This document shows, piece by piece, positions 32,617-42,188 of a stretch of 64,000 bases of DNA. A program made the position numbers and the translations under genes. Each line of letters begins with the position of its first letter. Positions within the stretch are counted from its first letter, which is position 1. Source of the DNA: Streptomyces griseofuscus (GTDB lineage Bacteria > Actinomycetota > Actinomycetes > Streptomycetales > Streptomycetaceae); the NCBI RefSeq assembly GCF_014673495.1, contig NZ_CP051006.1, positions 558,001-622,000 of the forward strand, read 5' to 3'. Below the pieces are notes generated by a model. The model searched no databases, was not told where the DNA came from, and saw only the letters and a program-made list of their open reading frames with translations.

Positions 32617-33975
32617 GTGTTCTTCATCGACACCATCGAGCTCCAAGGCCTCGGAAACCGCAGCTACCTCGCCGGTGGCCGGGGGGCCGCCGTGGCGGTG
32701 GACCCGCCGCGCGACTTCGACCAGGTGCTGGCGGCGGCGGTGCGACGCGGCGTACGGATCACGCATGTGGTGGAGACCCACATCCACAACGACTACGTCA
32801 CCGGCGGCCTGGAACTGGCCCGGGTGACGGGCGCCGCCTATCTGGTACCGGCCGGCGCGCGGGTGTCGTTCGCGCGGGTGCCGGTGGCCGACGGCGACAC
32901 CGTCACCGTGGACGACGCGCTCGAACTGCGGGCGGTCGCCACCCCCGGGCACACCCCGCACCACACCTCCTACGTCCTGCTTGAGCAGGGCCGCCCGGTG
33001 GCCGCGTTCACCGGTGGTTCCCTGCTGATCGGCACGGTGGGCCGGCCCGATCTGGTCGAGCCCCGGCTGACCGAGCACCTCGCCCGCGCCCAGCACGCCT
33101 CCGCCCACCGGCTGGCCGCCGAGCTGCCGGACGAGACATCCGTACTGCCCACGCACGGCTTCGGCAGCTTCTGCTCCTCCGCGCAGGCCGAGGGCGACAC
33201 CACCACCATCGGCAAGGAGAAGTCGGCCAACGCCGCGCTCACCACGGACGTCGACTCCTTCGTCGCCCGGCTGCTCGGCGAGCTCGACGACATCCCCGCC
33301 TACTACACCCACATGGGACCGGCCAACGCGGCGGGCCCCGAGCCGCTGGACCTCACCGCGCCGGCCGTCGCCGACGCCCGTGAGATCGCGGCCCGGCTCG
33401 CGGCCGGCGAGTGGGTCGTGGACCTGCGCAACCGGGTCGCGTTCGCCGAGGGCCATGTCGCCGGATCCTTCAACTTCGAGGCCGAGGGCAAGATCGTCAC
33501 GTATCTGGCGTGGCTGATCCCGTGGGGCAAGCCGGTCACCCTGCTCGCCGAATCCCCCGAGCAACTGGCCGCGGCCCAGCGCGAATTGGTCCGGGTCGGT
33601 ATCGACCGGCCGGCCGCCGCGGCCACCGGCTCGCCGAAGGAGTGGGTGCCCGAGGGCGAGGACCTCGTCTCCTTCCCCCGCTCCACCTTCGCCGGACTGG
33701 CCGAGCGCGGCACGGACGGCGTCGTCGTCCTGGACGTGCGCCGCGACTCCGAGCGCGCCGCCGGGCACATCGAGAACTCCATCCACATCCCGATCCACCA
33801 GCTGCCCAGGCGGCTCGGTGAGGTACCGGCGGGCACCGTCTGGGTGCACTGCGCCGGTGGCATGCGGGCCGGCATCGCCGCCTCCCTGCTGCACGCGTCC
33901 GGCCGGGAGGTGGTGGCCGTGGACGACGGTTTCGACGCCGCCGCGACCGCCGGACTGACCGTGGTCACCGGGTGA
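32617..33975 (+). CDS. Persulfide dioxygenase-rhodanese fusion (CstB-like MBL-fold protein)
   Basis: A 452-residue three-part protein. Residues about 1-240 are an MBL-fold non-heme iron dioxygenase with the metal motif ETHIHNDYVTGG, the TPGHTPHHTSY histidine and HGFGSFCSS. Residues about 250-340 are a rhodanese-fold domain without a catalytic cysteine. Residues about 355-452 are an active-type rhodanese with Cys412 in VHCAGGMRAG. This is the domain order of CstB, which converts low-molecular-weight persulfides to thiosulfate. Start GTG at 32617 follows GAAGGGAA. It uses the persulfide made by SQR; TauE downstream would export sulfite. Confidence 0.92.
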   Translation: MFFIDTIELQGLGNRSYLAGGRGAAVAVDPPRDFDQVLAAAVRRGVRITHVVETHIHNDYVTGGLELARVTGAAYLVPAGARVSFARVPVADGDTVTVDDALELRAVATPGHTPHHTSYVLLEQGRPVAAFTGGSLLIGTVGRPDLVEPRLTEHLARAQHASAHRLAAELPDETSVLPTHGFGSFCSSAQAEGDTTTIGKEKSANAALTTDVDSFVARLLGELDDIPAYYTHMGPANAAGPEPLDLTAPAVADAREIAARLAAGEWVVDLRNRVAFAEGHVAGSFNFEAEGKIVTYLAWLIPWGKPVTLLAESPEQLAAAQRELVRVGIDRPAAAATGSPKEWVPEGEDLVSFPRSTFAGLAERGTDGVVVLDVRRDSERAAGHIENSIHIPIHQLPRRLGEVPAGTVWVHCAGGMRAGIAASLLHASGREVVAVDDGFDAAATAGLTVVTG

Positions 33976-34066
33976 CCGACGCCCCTACCCGTTCCACGCC
34001 ACCCGTTTCGCTCCCTCCACTTCCTTCCGCCCGTTTCGTTCCATCCGTTTTCCGAGAGGTTGAGTG

Positions 34067-34339
34067 ATGTCCCCCCTCCCCCGTGACGAGGACCGCGTCA
34101 GCGTCGCCGAGGCCGTACGGCACACCCGGTGCACCGACGCCCCGGCCGTGCTGCTGGATGTGCGCGAGCGGCACGAGTGGGACGCCGGGCACGCGCTGCT
34201 GTCCGGCCTGGTGACGGGGGCCGCGCTGCTGACCGGACGCGGTGCGCGGGCGGTGGACGTCGAGGGCGGCACGCGGGCCTGGGCCGTCGCCGGACACCCG
34301 GTCGTCGACGTGCGCGGGAACAGCGGTTCCATAGCATGA
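34067..34339 (+). CDS. Rhodanese-fold protein lacking the catalytic cysteine loop
   Basis: A 90-residue protein. VSVAEAVRHTRCTDAPAVLL and DVRERHEWDAGHA are the normal rhodanese N-terminal half, and GRGARAVDVEGGTRAWAVAG the normal end, but the centre that should hold the CxxGxRS active-site loop is absent and the two halves are joined by LLSGLVTGAALLT. A normal single rhodanese is about 100-110 residues. It looks like an in-frame deletion, yet its stop still overlaps the TauE start by ATGA, so translation of it may be kept for coupling. It starts at ATG 34067 with GAGAGG upstream. Confidence 0.8.
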   Translation: MSPLPRDEDRVSVAEAVRHTRCTDAPAVLLDVRERHEWDAGHALLSGLVTGAALLTGRGARAVDVEGGTRAWAVAGHPVVDVRGNSGSIA

Positions 34340-35085
34340 CCGCCCTGATACTCGCGCTCGTCGCCGGCGCCGTCATCGGCCTGGCCCTGGGCGGTCTCGG
34401 CGGGGGCGGCAGTGTCCTCGCCGTACCCGCCCTGATCTACCTCCTCGGTTTCACCACGGCCGAGGCGACGACGGCCAGTCTGGTCATCGTCACCCTCACC
34501 TCGGTCACCGCGCTGACCGGGCACGCCCGGGACGGAAATGTCGCCTGGCGCACCGGGCTGCTGTTCGCCGCGGCCGGCATCGTGCCCGCGATGGCCGCCG
34601 GAGCCGCCGCAGGCCATCTGCCCCAGCCCCTGCTGACCATCGCCTTCTCGGTCATCGCGGCACTCGCCGCGCTGCGCATGCTGCGCCCCGCCCGTACCGC
34701 CCCCGACTCCGGCGCCCGGATCGATCCGGGCAAGGCCGGTGCGGTGGGGGCCGGTCTCGGTGCCGTGACCGGGTTCCTGGGCGTGGGCGGCGGCTTCCTC
34801 GCCGTACCGGCGCTGGTGGGTGTGCTCCGGCTGCCCATGCGCCGGGCGGTCGGCACCAGCCTGCTGGTCATCACGATCAACTCGCTGGCCGCGCTCGGCG
34901 CCCGCGCCGGCACCGGGACGCACCTGGACTGGGCGGTCGTCGCGCCGTTCACCGCGGCCGCCATGCTCGGCGCCTGGGACGGCAAGCGCCTGGCCAGGAA
35001 GGTCCGGGGCGGGACGCTGCAACGTGTCTTCGCCTGGGTGCTGCTCGCCGTCGCGGTCTTCATGTTCGCCGACGTACTCGTGTGA
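34336..35085 (+). CDS. Sulfite exporter TauE/SafE family protein
   Basis: A 249-residue membrane protein with about eight helices and the two-fold repeat of the TauE/SafE family: GLALGGLGGGGSVLAVPALI in the first half and GFLGVGGGFLAVPALVGVLR in the second. It exports sulfite or related organosulfonates. It overlaps the Cys-less rhodanese gene by ATGA and is followed by a rhodanese-DUF2892 gene after 119 bases. In a cst-type pathway it removes sulfite produced from persulfide oxidation. Confidence 0.92.
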   Translation: MTALILALVAGAVIGLALGGLGGGGSVLAVPALIYLLGFTTAEATTASLVIVTLTSVTALTGHARDGNVAWRTGLLFAAAGIVPAMAAGAAAGHLPQPLLTIAFSVIAALAALRMLRPARTAPDSGARIDPGKAGAVGAGLGAVTGFLGVGGGFLAVPALVGVLRLPMRRAVGTSLLVITINSLAALGARAGTGTHLDWAVVAPFTAAAMLGAWDGKRLARKVRGGTLQRVFAWVLLAVAVFMFADVLV

Positions 35086-35204
35086 CATCGCCGTCACAGA
35101 GCGCTGGCACAGTGGGGAACGCCGGGCGTCCCCGCACCCTCCCCACCCCCATGGGTCACTCCCCGCTCCGGGACGCCCTCGACAACACAAGGACGACACC
35201 TGCC

Positions 35205-35783
35205 ATGACGACCCTCACCACCCTCGCTCCCCACCAGGCCAAGGAGCGTCTGCACGAGCTCACCGTGATCGATGTCCGCACCCCGGGCGAGTACGCCGGC
35301 GGTCACATACCCGGCGCCCTGAACATCCCGCTGGACCAGCTCGACCGCGCGCTGCCCGAGATCCGCGGCGCCGCCGAGCGCGGCGAGGTCCTCGTGGTGT
35401 GCGCCTCGGGCGCCCGTTCCGAGAACGCCTGCCGGAAGCTCGCCGAGCAGGGCGTCCACACGGCGACCCTCGCGGGCGGCACCGGTGCCTGGGCCGCGCA
35501 GGGGCAGGAGCTGGACCGCCCGGTGGCCTGTGACGTCAAGGCGGTCTGGAGCATGGACCGGCAGGTCCGGCTCACCGCGGGCTCCCTCGTCCTGCTCGGT
35601 CTGGCCCTGGGCGAGGTCGTCCACCCGGCCTTCCGGCTGCTGTCCGCCGGTGTGGCGGGCGGCCTGGTCTTCTCCGCCGTGAGCAACACCTGCGGCATGG
35701 CCGCCCTGCTCGCCAAGCTGCCCCACAACCGGCCCGCCACTGCCGACCTGGACGCCACGCTCGCGCGCCTGCGCGGCCTGTGA
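35205..35783 (+). CDS. Rhodanese with C-terminal DUF2892 membrane domain
   Basis: A 192-residue protein. Residues about 5-105 form a rhodanese (VIDVRTPGEYAGGHIPGALN, active-site VVCASGARSENA with Cys66, LAGGTGAWAAQG). Residues about 120-180 are the two-helix DUF2892 membrane domain (RQVRLTAGSLVLLGLALGEV and FSAVSNTCGMAALLAKLP). This architecture is common in sulfur operons and places the sulfurtransferase at the membrane, near SQR. ATG 35205 was chosen because the rhodanese fold starts there; the RBS is only weakly visible. Confidence 0.92.
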   Translation: MTTLTTLAPHQAKERLHELTVIDVRTPGEYAGGHIPGALNIPLDQLDRALPEIRGAAERGEVLVVCASGARSENACRKLAEQGVHTATLAGGTGAWAAQGQELDRPVACDVKAVWSMDRQVRLTAGSLVLLGLALGEVVHPAFRLLSAGVAGGLVFSAVSNTCGMAALLAKLPHNRPATADLDATLARLRGL

Positions 35784-35823
35784 CCACAGGATTCATGACC
35801 CAACGGGCCGCCCTGGTACGACG

Positions 35824-35872
35824 TTCGCCCAGTACGCCACCGCCCGGTGCGGGCATCGGCGTACTGGGCGAA
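35824..35872. terminator. Bidirectional hairpin between convergent sulfur and cellulase genes
   Basis: TTCGCCCAGTACGCC (35824-35838) pairs perfectly with GGCGTACTGGGCGAA (35858-35872), giving a 15-bp stem with a 19-base loop. It lies between the stops of the converging rhodanese gene and the GH10 gene, so it can serve both. There is no U-tract, as is usual in Streptomyces. Confidence 0.8.
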
Positions 35873-35891
35873 GCCTTCGGGTGTTCCCGGC

Positions 35892-37727
35892 TTACGGTTC
35901 GACGCCGCCGGCGAGGGTGCCGCCGACGTACGCGGTCACCTTCGTCGCATCGGCGTACGCGGTGTTGGTCGCGTAGCTGTAGTCGTCGCTCTCACTGAAG
36001 TTGGACCAGTCCGTCTTGCTCACCCGGCTCTGGATGTCACCGGTGTTCGCGCCAGCCGCGAGGGAGCCCGCGCCGGAGGTGAACCCGATCTCCAGGTAGT
36101 GGTCCGCGCCGGACTTCGGCGAGGACAGGGCGACGACCTTCTGTGTCACGTTCGCACAGCCGACGGCCGCGTAGTCGCACCACGCGCCGAAGGTGGAAGC
36201 GCCGCCGTCACCGGTGAAGTAGTAGCGGATCGTCACCTTCGACAGATCCACCGCGGAACTCCCGGTGTTGACGAGGCGCAGCCCCGGCTTGATGGCGTTG
36301 TCCGTCGGCGCGCTGTCGTTGTTCTTGTACTGCACCTTGACCGCGCCGATGCCCGGGGTGCCACCGCCGCCACCGGACGCGGAGGTCGTCGCCGTCACCG
36401 CGCTGGACGCCGCCGACACATTGCCCGCCGCGTCCTTCGCCTTCACGGTGTACGAGTACGCCGTGGAAGCGGACAGGCCGCTGTCCGTATACGACGTCGA
36501 CGTGGTGCTGCCCACCTTCGTGGACCCCCGGTACACGTCGTACCCGGTCACCCCCACGTTGTCCGTCGAGGCGGTCCACTTCAGCGACACGCTCGAACTG
36601 GTCGTCGCGGACACCGCGAGACCCGTCGGCGCGGTGGGCGCGGTCGTGTCCGTACCGCCGCCACCCCCACCGCCGAGGGCGGTCTGAACCGCCGTGTACG
36701 CCGGTTTGGTCCGGAGGTTCTCGTCATAGAGGTCGGCGGCACCCTGTCCCGAGAAGGTGCTCGGCACCCAGGAGTACTTGTCGTCGAAGTCCCACACCGT
36801 GATCCCGACGCAGCGGGTGACCGCGAGACAGGCGCTGGTGACCTGACGGTAGTAGTCGGCCTGGGTCGCCAGCTTGGTGCTGTCCGAGGGCATCTCCATG
36901 CGCACGTCCAGCTCCGTGAACGCGACGTCGAGCCCGAGGTCGGCGAAGCGCTGGAGGTTCTGCTGCATGTTCGAGGGGAACGAGTACTGGATCGCCAGGT
37001 GTCCTTGGAAGCCGATGCCGTCCAGCGGCACGCCCGCCTTCTTCAGGTCACTGGCCAGCTGGTACATGGCGTCGGCCTTGGCGCCGGTGCCGTCGATGTT
37101 GTAGTCGTTGATGTACAGCTTGGCGCCGGGGTCGGCGGCGTGCGCGGTGCGCAGCGCGTCCGCGATGTAGTCCTTGCCCATCGCGTTGTAGAAGGCGTCG
37201 GTCCGGTAGGTGCCGTCGTCGTTGAACGGCTCGTTGACCACGTCCCAGGAGTAGACCTCGCCCTTGTAGTGGGCGGCCTCCTTGGTGATGTGGTTCTCCA
37301 TGGCGGCCTGGACCTGTCCGGCAGGCAGGTTGCTCACCCAGCTCGGCAACTGGCTGTGCCAGACCAGGTTGTGACCGCGCACCTGCTGGTTGTGGGCCTG
37401 CGCGAACTGGACGATCGCGTCGCCGCCGCTGAAGTTGAACTGGCCCTGCGAGGGCTCCGTGGTGTCCCACTTCATCGAGTTTCCGGGCGTGATCGAGCCG
37501 AACTCGCTGCCCAGGACCGCGGTGTAGGCCGAGTCGTCGAGCTCCGAGTTGTCGGTGGCGGAGCCGAAGTACCGGCCGCTCGCCTGGGCCAGCTGCCCCA
37601 GCGTGCCGCCCTGGGCGACGGCCGGGGCGGTCCCGGCGGCGAGCAGACCGCATCCGGCGGTCACCAGCGTGGCCAGCGCGACCGCGAGCCCCCCGCCGCG
37701 CAAGGGGTGCAGAAGAGATCTCACCAC
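35892..37727 (-). CDS. Secreted GH10 endo-xylanase with FnIII and CBM3
   Basis: A 611-residue exported enzyme. Signal peptide about 1-39. The GH10 barrel (about 41-352) has the acid/base Glu166 in DVVNEPF and nucleophile Glu272 in FTELDV, with HNLVWHSQLPSWV and WDFDDKYSW supporting GH10. A glycine linker leads to FnIII (about 362-448), another glycine linker, and a CBM3 (about 465-611). It cleaves xylan and possibly mixed substrates while held on cellulose. GTG start, with GGAG upstream. It lies only 10 bases after the GH12 stop and is the last gene of the cellulase block. Confidence 0.93.
   Translation of the reverse strand: MVRSLLHPLRGGGLAVALATLVTAGCGLLAAGTAPAVAQGGTLGQLAQASGRYFGSATDNSELDDSAYTAVLGSEFGSITPGNSMKWDTTEPSQGQFNFSGGDAIVQFAQAHNQQVRGHNLVWHSQLPSWVSNLPAGQVQAAMENHITKEAAHYKGEVYSWDVVNEPFNDDGTYRTDAFYNAMGKDYIADALRTAHAADPGAKLYINDYNIDGTGAKADAMYQLASDLKKAGVPLDGIGFQGHLAIQYSFPSNMQQNLQRFADLGLDVAFTELDVRMEMPSDSTKLATQADYYRQVTSACLAVTRCVGITVWDFDDKYSWVPSTFSGQGAADLYDENLRTKPAYTAVQTALGGGGGGGTDTTAPTAPTGLAVSATTSSSVSLKWTASTDNVGVTGYDVYRGSTKVGSTTSTSYTDSGLSASTAYSYTVKAKDAAGNVSAASSAVTATTSASGGGGGTPGIGAVKVQYKNNDSAPTDNAIKPGLRLVNTGSSAVDLSKVTIRYYFTGDGGASTFGAWCDYAAVGCANVTQKVVALSSPKSGADHYLEIGFTSGAGSLAAGANTGDIQSRVSKTDWSNFSESDDYSYATNTAYADATKVTAYVGGTLAGGVEP
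35895..36657 (-). repeat. FnIII-CBM3 cassette, copy 1 (GH10)
   Basis: Encodes the shared FnIII-linker-CBM3 tail. It differs more than copies 2, 4 and 5 in the CBM3 part. In FnIII it pairs with copy 5 at the TATACGACGTCGAC block, with copy 2 at TTCGTGGACCCCC, and with copy 4 at the CTCGAACTGGTCGTC block. Confidence 0.9.
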
Positions 37728-37737
37728 TGTCTCCTTG

Positions 37738-39312
37738 TCAGTTGGGTTCGGTGCCGCCCGCGAGGGTGCCGCCGACGTACACGGTCACCTTCGACGCGTC
37801 GGCATAGGCGGTGTTCGTCGCGTAGCTGTAGTCGTCGCTCTCGCTGAAGTTGGACCAGTCGCCCTTGTTGATCCGGCTCTGGATGTCCCCCGTGTTCGCA
37901 CCAGCCGCGAGCGAGCCCGCGCCGGAGGCGAACCCGATCTCCACGTAGTGGTCCGCGCCGGACTTCGGCGACGACAGGGCGACCACCTTCTGCGTGAGGT
38001 TCGAGCAGCCGACGGCCGCGTAGTCGCACGACGCGGTGAAGGTGGAGGAACCGCCGTCACCGGTGAAGTAGTAGCGGATCGTCACCTTCGACAGATCCAC
38101 CGCGGAACTCCCCGTGTTCACCACCCGCAGACCCGGCTTGATCTGGTTGTCGGTCGGCGAGCTGTCGTTGTTCTTGTACTGCACCTTGACCGCGCCGGTG
38201 CCCGGGCTGCCACCGCCACCACCGGACGCGGCCGTGGTCGCCGTCACCGCACCCGACGCCGCCGACACATTGCCCGCCGCGTCCTTCGCCTTCACCGTGT
38301 ACGAGTACGCCGTGGACGCGGACAGGCCGCTGTCCGTGTACGAGGTGGACGTGGTGCTGCCCACCTTCGTGGACCCCCGGTACACGTCGTACCCGGTCAC
38401 CCCCACGTTGTCCGTCGACGCCGACCACTTCAGCGACACACTCGAAGCCGTCGTCCCCGACACCGCAAGACCCGTCGGCACGGTGGGCGCGGTCGTATCC
38501 GTCGTACCGCCACCGCCACCGGAGCCCTTGGTCGCGTTGAAGGAGAAGCTGTTGCTGGCCAGGCCCTGGCCACCCTGCCAGATCTCGAAGCCGGCCTCGG
38601 CGTCGATCAGGTAGTGCGCGGAGTTGATGGAGCCGCGCGAGACCGCGTCGTCGATCAGGGCCTTGACGTCGAGGTTGCTGAACGAGGTGCCGCCGCCCTG
38701 GAGGACATAGGAGATGATCTTCCAGGAGGTCTGCTGCCCGGTCCACACGTCCCAGCCGTGCCCGGCGACGTTCGCGGTGGCGGTCTGGCTGCCGAACGGC
38801 TGGACGCCCCCCTTGTGGTTGAGCCAGATCATCACCTCCGTGCCGTCGGGCTGGTCGTCCGTGGTCGGCGTCGAGTTGAACCAGAGGTCGTAGGCGACGT
38901 CATAGGCGCCCGACGCCGGCTGCGTGGTCGACCAGGAGGAGGTCGCGCTGCCCAACTGGCTCACCTGGATGGGCAGTCCGCTGCCCGTGGTGCAGGCACC
39001 CCAGTGGCAGCCCTTGTAGACCGAGGGGTAGGTGGCCGGGGCGCCGTTGGTGGCCGTGTTGAAGTTCGCCTGGGTGACGGACCACGCGCCCGAGCTGTTG
39101 TCGACGCTCACGCACTGCGTGTCCGACGAGTTCCATTCGTTCTGCTGATAGGTGTACTCCCCGCCTTGGAGAGAGGTGGTCCCGTACTGGGTGCAGTCCG
39201 TCGTCGTACTGGCGGACGCCGGCTGGGTGACGACCATGAGCGCACCGAGCAGCAGGGCGGCCACGGTGGCCGCCCACGCGGCCATGCGCAGCCGTCTCCA
39301 CGATGACAGCAT
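37738..39312 (-). CDS. Secreted GH12 endoglucanase with FnIII and CBM3
   Basis: A 524-residue enzyme. Signal peptide about 1-35 (ATVAALLLGALMVVTQPASA). The GH12 jelly-roll (about 37-262) resembles Streptomyces CelB-type endoglucanases: nucleophile Glu159 in DGTEVMIWLNH and acid/base Glu243 in EAGFEIWQGG, with VAYDLWFNSTP. FnIII (about 270-355) and CBM3 (about 375-524) follow through glycine linkers. ATG at 39312 follows AAGGAGACC; the frame upstream of it lies in the GH48 tail and is not used. It makes internal cuts in cellulose for the exo-acting GH6 and GH48 enzymes. Confidence 0.93.
   Translation of the reverse strand: MLSSWRRLRMAAWAATVAALLLGALMVVTQPASASTTTDCTQYGTTSLQGGEYTYQQNEWNSSDTQCVSVDNSSGAWSVTQANFNTATNGAPATYPSVYKGCHWGACTTGSGLPIQVSQLGSATSSWSTTQPASGAYDVAYDLWFNSTPTTDDQPDGTEVMIWLNHKGGVQPFGSQTATANVAGHGWDVWTGQQTSWKIISYVLQGGGTSFSNLDVKALIDDAVSRGSINSAHYLIDAEAGFEIWQGGQGLASNSFSFNATKGSGGGGGTTDTTAPTVPTGLAVSGTTASSVSLKWSASTDNVGVTGYDVYRGSTKVGSTTSTSYTDSGLSASTAYSYTVKAKDAAGNVSAASGAVTATTAASGGGGGSPGTGAVKVQYKNNDSSPTDNQIKPGLRVVNTGSSAVDLSKVTIRYYFTGDGGSSTFTASCDYAAVGCSNLTQKVVALSSPKSGADHYVEIGFASGAGSLAAGANTGDIQSRINKGDWSNFSESDDYSYATNTAYADASKVTVYVGGTLAGGTEPN
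37741..38520 (-). repeat. FnIII-CBM3 cassette, copy 2 (GH12)
   Basis: Near-identical over long stretches to copies 4 and 5. In FnIII it shares TGTACGAGGTGGAC with copy 4, TTCGTGGACCCCC with copy 1, and CTCGAAGCCGTCGTCCCC with copy 5. Confidence 0.9.
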
Positions 39313-39341
39313 GTGTGAGGTCTCCTTCGTTCCTCGGCGGA

Positions 39342-42149
39342 TCAGGGCTCGGTGCCCCAGGCGAGGGTGCCGCCTACGTACGCGGTCACCTTGCTGGCGT
39401 CGGTGTAGGCCGTGTTGGTGCCGTAGCTGTAGTCGTCGCTCTCGCTGAAGTTCGACCAGTCGCCCTTGCTGAGCCGGCACTGGATGTCACCGGAGTTCGC
39501 GCCCGCCGCGAGCGAGCCCGCGCCGGCGGTGAACCCGACCTCCAGATAGTGGTCGGCGCCCGACTTCGGCGAGGACACGGCGACCACCTTCTGCGTGATG
39601 TTCGAGGCGCCGACCGCCGCGTAGTCGCACCAGGTGCCGTAGGTGCTCGCACCGCCGTCGCCGGTGAACCAGTACCGCAGGGTGACCGTCGACAGGGCCA
39701 GTGCGGCGCTCCCGGTGTTGACCACACGCAGGCCGGGCTTGATCGCGTTGTCCGTCGCCGCGCTGTCGTTGTTCTTGTACTGCACCTTGACCGCGCCGGT
39801 GGTGCCGCCGCCGGAGCCGGCCTTGGTGGTGGCGGTGACCGCGCCGGAGGCCGCCGAGACATTGCCGGCCGCGTCCCTCGCCTTGACCGTGTAGCTGTAC
39901 GCCGTCGACGCCTTGAGGCCCGAGTCGGTGAAGGAGGTGGTGGCCGCGCTGCCCGCCAGGGTGCCGCCCCGGTAGACGTCGTACCCGGCCACGCCCACGT
40001 CGTCGGTCGACGCGGTCCAGGTCAGCGAGACGCTGGTGTCCGTGGTCGCCGACACCGCGAGGTTCGTCGGCACGGTCGGCGGTGTGGTGTCACCGGTGCC
40101 GCCGCCGGAGCCGGCGCCGACGATCAGCTCGGCGTAGACAGCGTAGGCCATGGCGATGTCGGCCTGCGCCCAGAAGCGGTGGTAGCTGAAGGTGGGCGCG
40201 GAGCCGCCGTTCAGATACGCCTGGACCTTGGGCCAGTCCGGGTCCTGCTTGTACCAGGAGCGGATGGAGATGAAGGTCGAACTGGAGTTGATCACATCGC
40301 CGTTGGGCATCTTGCCCGTCCAGCCGGACGGCACGTACACCGGGTCGGCGAACCGGCTGTAGTCGGTGCGGGTCTCCGGGGTGGTGATGCCCTTCGGGTC
40401 GGCGAGGCTCGTCAAGGCGTCCAGCAGCTTCTTGGCGAGGGCGGCGGAGGCGGTGTCGCCGGACTTGGCGGCGTAGTAGATGAGCGTCTTGATGTAGGCG
40501 GCGGCCACCCCGGTGTCGCTGCTGTAGTCCACGACCGACACGTGCAGGCCGGTGTTGGCGGCCGGGCTGCTCGGGTTCCACGTGTTGGGCTGTCCGGTCC
40601 AGTTCAGCGTGCTCGGGATCCGGAAGGCGGTGGCCGAGACGGTGGTCTTGGACGAGGCCCAGGTCACCCACTTGTCCAGGATCGTCTTGGCGGAGGCGTT
40701 CCCGGTCACGTAGTAGTACTCGGCGACCCGCTCCATCGACCAGCACTGGAAGCCGAACCAGTTGTTGCTCGGCGGGTCGTGGTAGACGGGCTCCCAGTCG
40801 TAGGCCATGCCGTAGAACGTCGGGGTGCCGGCCGGCGGGGTGCCGTACTGTCCGTCCCAGCTGTTGGTCGCGCCGCCCGCGATGGCGCCCTCGGCGGACT
40901 GCAGCCACTGGTAGAACTCCAGCTGCCGCTGGAGGCTCGTGGTCCAGTCGCTCTTCGCGGTCGGCGACTTCGGGGTGAGGCTGGGCACGTTGGCCAGCGC
41001 CCAGGCGGCCAGCGGGTTCTGGTAGCCCTGCTGTGCGGTGCCGTCCCCGATCCGCCAGGCCCAGCCACCACCGTTCTCCGCGCCGCCCCAGGCGTAGTAC
41101 CAGGCCAGCAGGTAGTGCTCGGAGTCCCGGCCGGTGCCGGCGGCGCAGCTCTTCGGGTCGGTGCAGTTGCCGATCTTCTTGAAGTACTTGTCGAACAGGG
41201 AGTAGCGCAGGTAGTCGCCCATCTTGGCGGCCTTCGCCACCGAGGCGGAGACCGCGGAGGCGTTGCCCTGGGCGGAGGCCCACCGGTACGCCCAGTACGC
41301 CGCCTGCACCGCGCGGGCGTCGGCGTCGGGGGCGTTGGTGTACTTCCACTGCTGCGAGTAGCTGCTGTCCTTGACGAACAGGTCGAGGTAGCCGTTGGGA
41401 CCGCCGTACTTGAACAGGTCGGTCGTCGGCTGCGGGATCGTCTCCCACACCGACTCCTGGGCGCCGCGCTGGTAGCTGTTGATGTACGACGGCCCGGACG
41501 CGGTGGGCCCGTTCTCGGCACCGGTGCCGGGCGTGTTGCCGTAGCCGTAGATGTTGTCCACGTCCATCAGCCAGTGCATCCCGTAGATGTCCGGGGTGCC
41601 GTAGGCCGAGTTCAGCTCGCTCGCGATCGGGTCCTGCCCGGAGGAGACCGAACTGTCCAGCGCGGAGGGGTACTTGTTGACCTCGGGCCACTCGGGGATG
41701 TAGGTCGCCGGGCTGCTCGCGTTGTAGGAGCTGTTGCTCGGCTGGTCGGTGTGGGTGGGGATGATGTACTTCTCGGCCGTGGCCCACGCGTTGTTGAACG
41801 GCGTCCAGTTGCCGGTCACCCGGCCGTAGGTGGCCTCCAGCCAGAACCAGTAGCTGAAGGCCTCCGAGGTGGTCTGGTGGCCGTGGTCGGGGGCCTCGAC
41901 GATCAGCGTCTCCACGCAGTGGTAGGGGATGCCCTCGTCGCTGAAGTAGCCGTTCGCCGAATCCTTGATCTTGTTGTACTGGGTCAGGAAGGCCGTGGTG
42001 TACGGGTCGTCAGCGGTCGCCGCGGGGGACGTCGCGGGCTTCTTGGCCGTGGGTGCCGCGCTGGCGAGCGTGGGCGTCACGGCCGCCGCGAACAGGGCTC
42101 CACCGACCGCGGCGGCGAAGCGTCTGCGGGAAAAACCGGGGGCGGACAT
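39342..42149 (-). CDS. Secreted GH48 cellobiohydrolase with FnIII and CBM3
   Basis: A 935-residue reducing-end cellobiohydrolase. The N-terminus [20 protein letters not shown] is a twin-arginine-type signal. The GH48 catalytic domain (about 47-690) has the acid Glu96 in [34 protein letters not shown] and [15 protein letters not shown]. FnIII (about 695-785) and CBM3 (about 795-935) follow. GH48 is usually present as a single key exo-enzyme per cellulolytic genome. The ATG is preceded by CAGGAGAAGCC. A 16-bp hairpin lies in its 150-base leader, after the GH6 gene. Its CBM3 cassette is the most divergent of the five. Confidence 0.94.
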   Translation of the reverse strand: MSAPGFSRRRFAAAVGGALFAAAVTPTLASAAPTAKKPATSPAATADDPYTTAFLTQYNKIKDSANGYFSDEGIPYHCVETLIVEAPDHGHQTTSEAFSYWFWLEATYGRVTGNWTPFNNAWATAEKYIIPTHTDQPSNSSYNASSPATYIPEWPEVNKYPSALDSSVSSGQDPIASELNSAYGTPDIYGMHWLMDVDNIYGYGNTPGTGAENGPTASGPSYINSYQRGAQESVWETIPQPTTDLFKYGGPNGYLDLFVKDSSYSQQWKYTNAPDADARAVQAAYWAYRWASAQGNASAVSASVAKAAKMGDYLRYSLFDKYFKKIGNCTDPKSCAAGTGRDSEHYLLAWYYAWGGAENGGGWAWRIGDGTAQQGYQNPLAAWALANVPSLTPKSPTAKSDWTTSLQRQLEFYQWLQSAEGAIAGGATNSWDGQYGTPPAGTPTFYGMAYDWEPVYHDPPSNNWFGFQCWSMERVAEYYYVTGNASAKTILDKWVTWASSKTTVSATAFRIPSTLNWTGQPNTWNPSSPAANTGLHVSVVDYSSDTGVAAAYIKTLIYYAAKSGDTASAALAKKLLDALTSLADPKGITTPETRTDYSRFADPVYVPSGWTGKMPNGDVINSSSTFISIRSWYKQDPDWPKVQAYLNGGSAPTFSYHRFWAQADIAMAYAVYAELIVGAGSGGGTGDTTPPTVPTNLAVSATTDTSVSLTWTASTDDVGVAGYDVYRGGTLAGSAATTSFTDSGLKASTAYSYTVKARDAAGNVSAASGAVTATTKAGSGGGTTGAVKVQYKNNDSAATDNAIKPGLRVVNTGSAALALSTVTLRYWFTGDGGASTYGTWCDYAAVGASNITQKVVAVSSPKSGADHYLEVGFTAGAGSLAAGANSGDIQCRLSKGDWSNFSESDDYSYGTNTAYTDASKVTAYVGGTLAWGTEP
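39345..40095 (-). repeat. FnIII-CBM3 cassette, copy 3 (GH48)
   Basis: Same protein architecture as the other four tails but clearly diverged in nucleotide sequence (for example [18 protein letters not shown] against [18 protein letters not shown]), so it seems to be outside the recent exchange among copies 1, 2, 4 and 5. Confidence 0.85.
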
Positions 42150-42188
42150 GGCTTCTCCTGGGGGGAAATGGGGGGAACGGGGAGGGGA

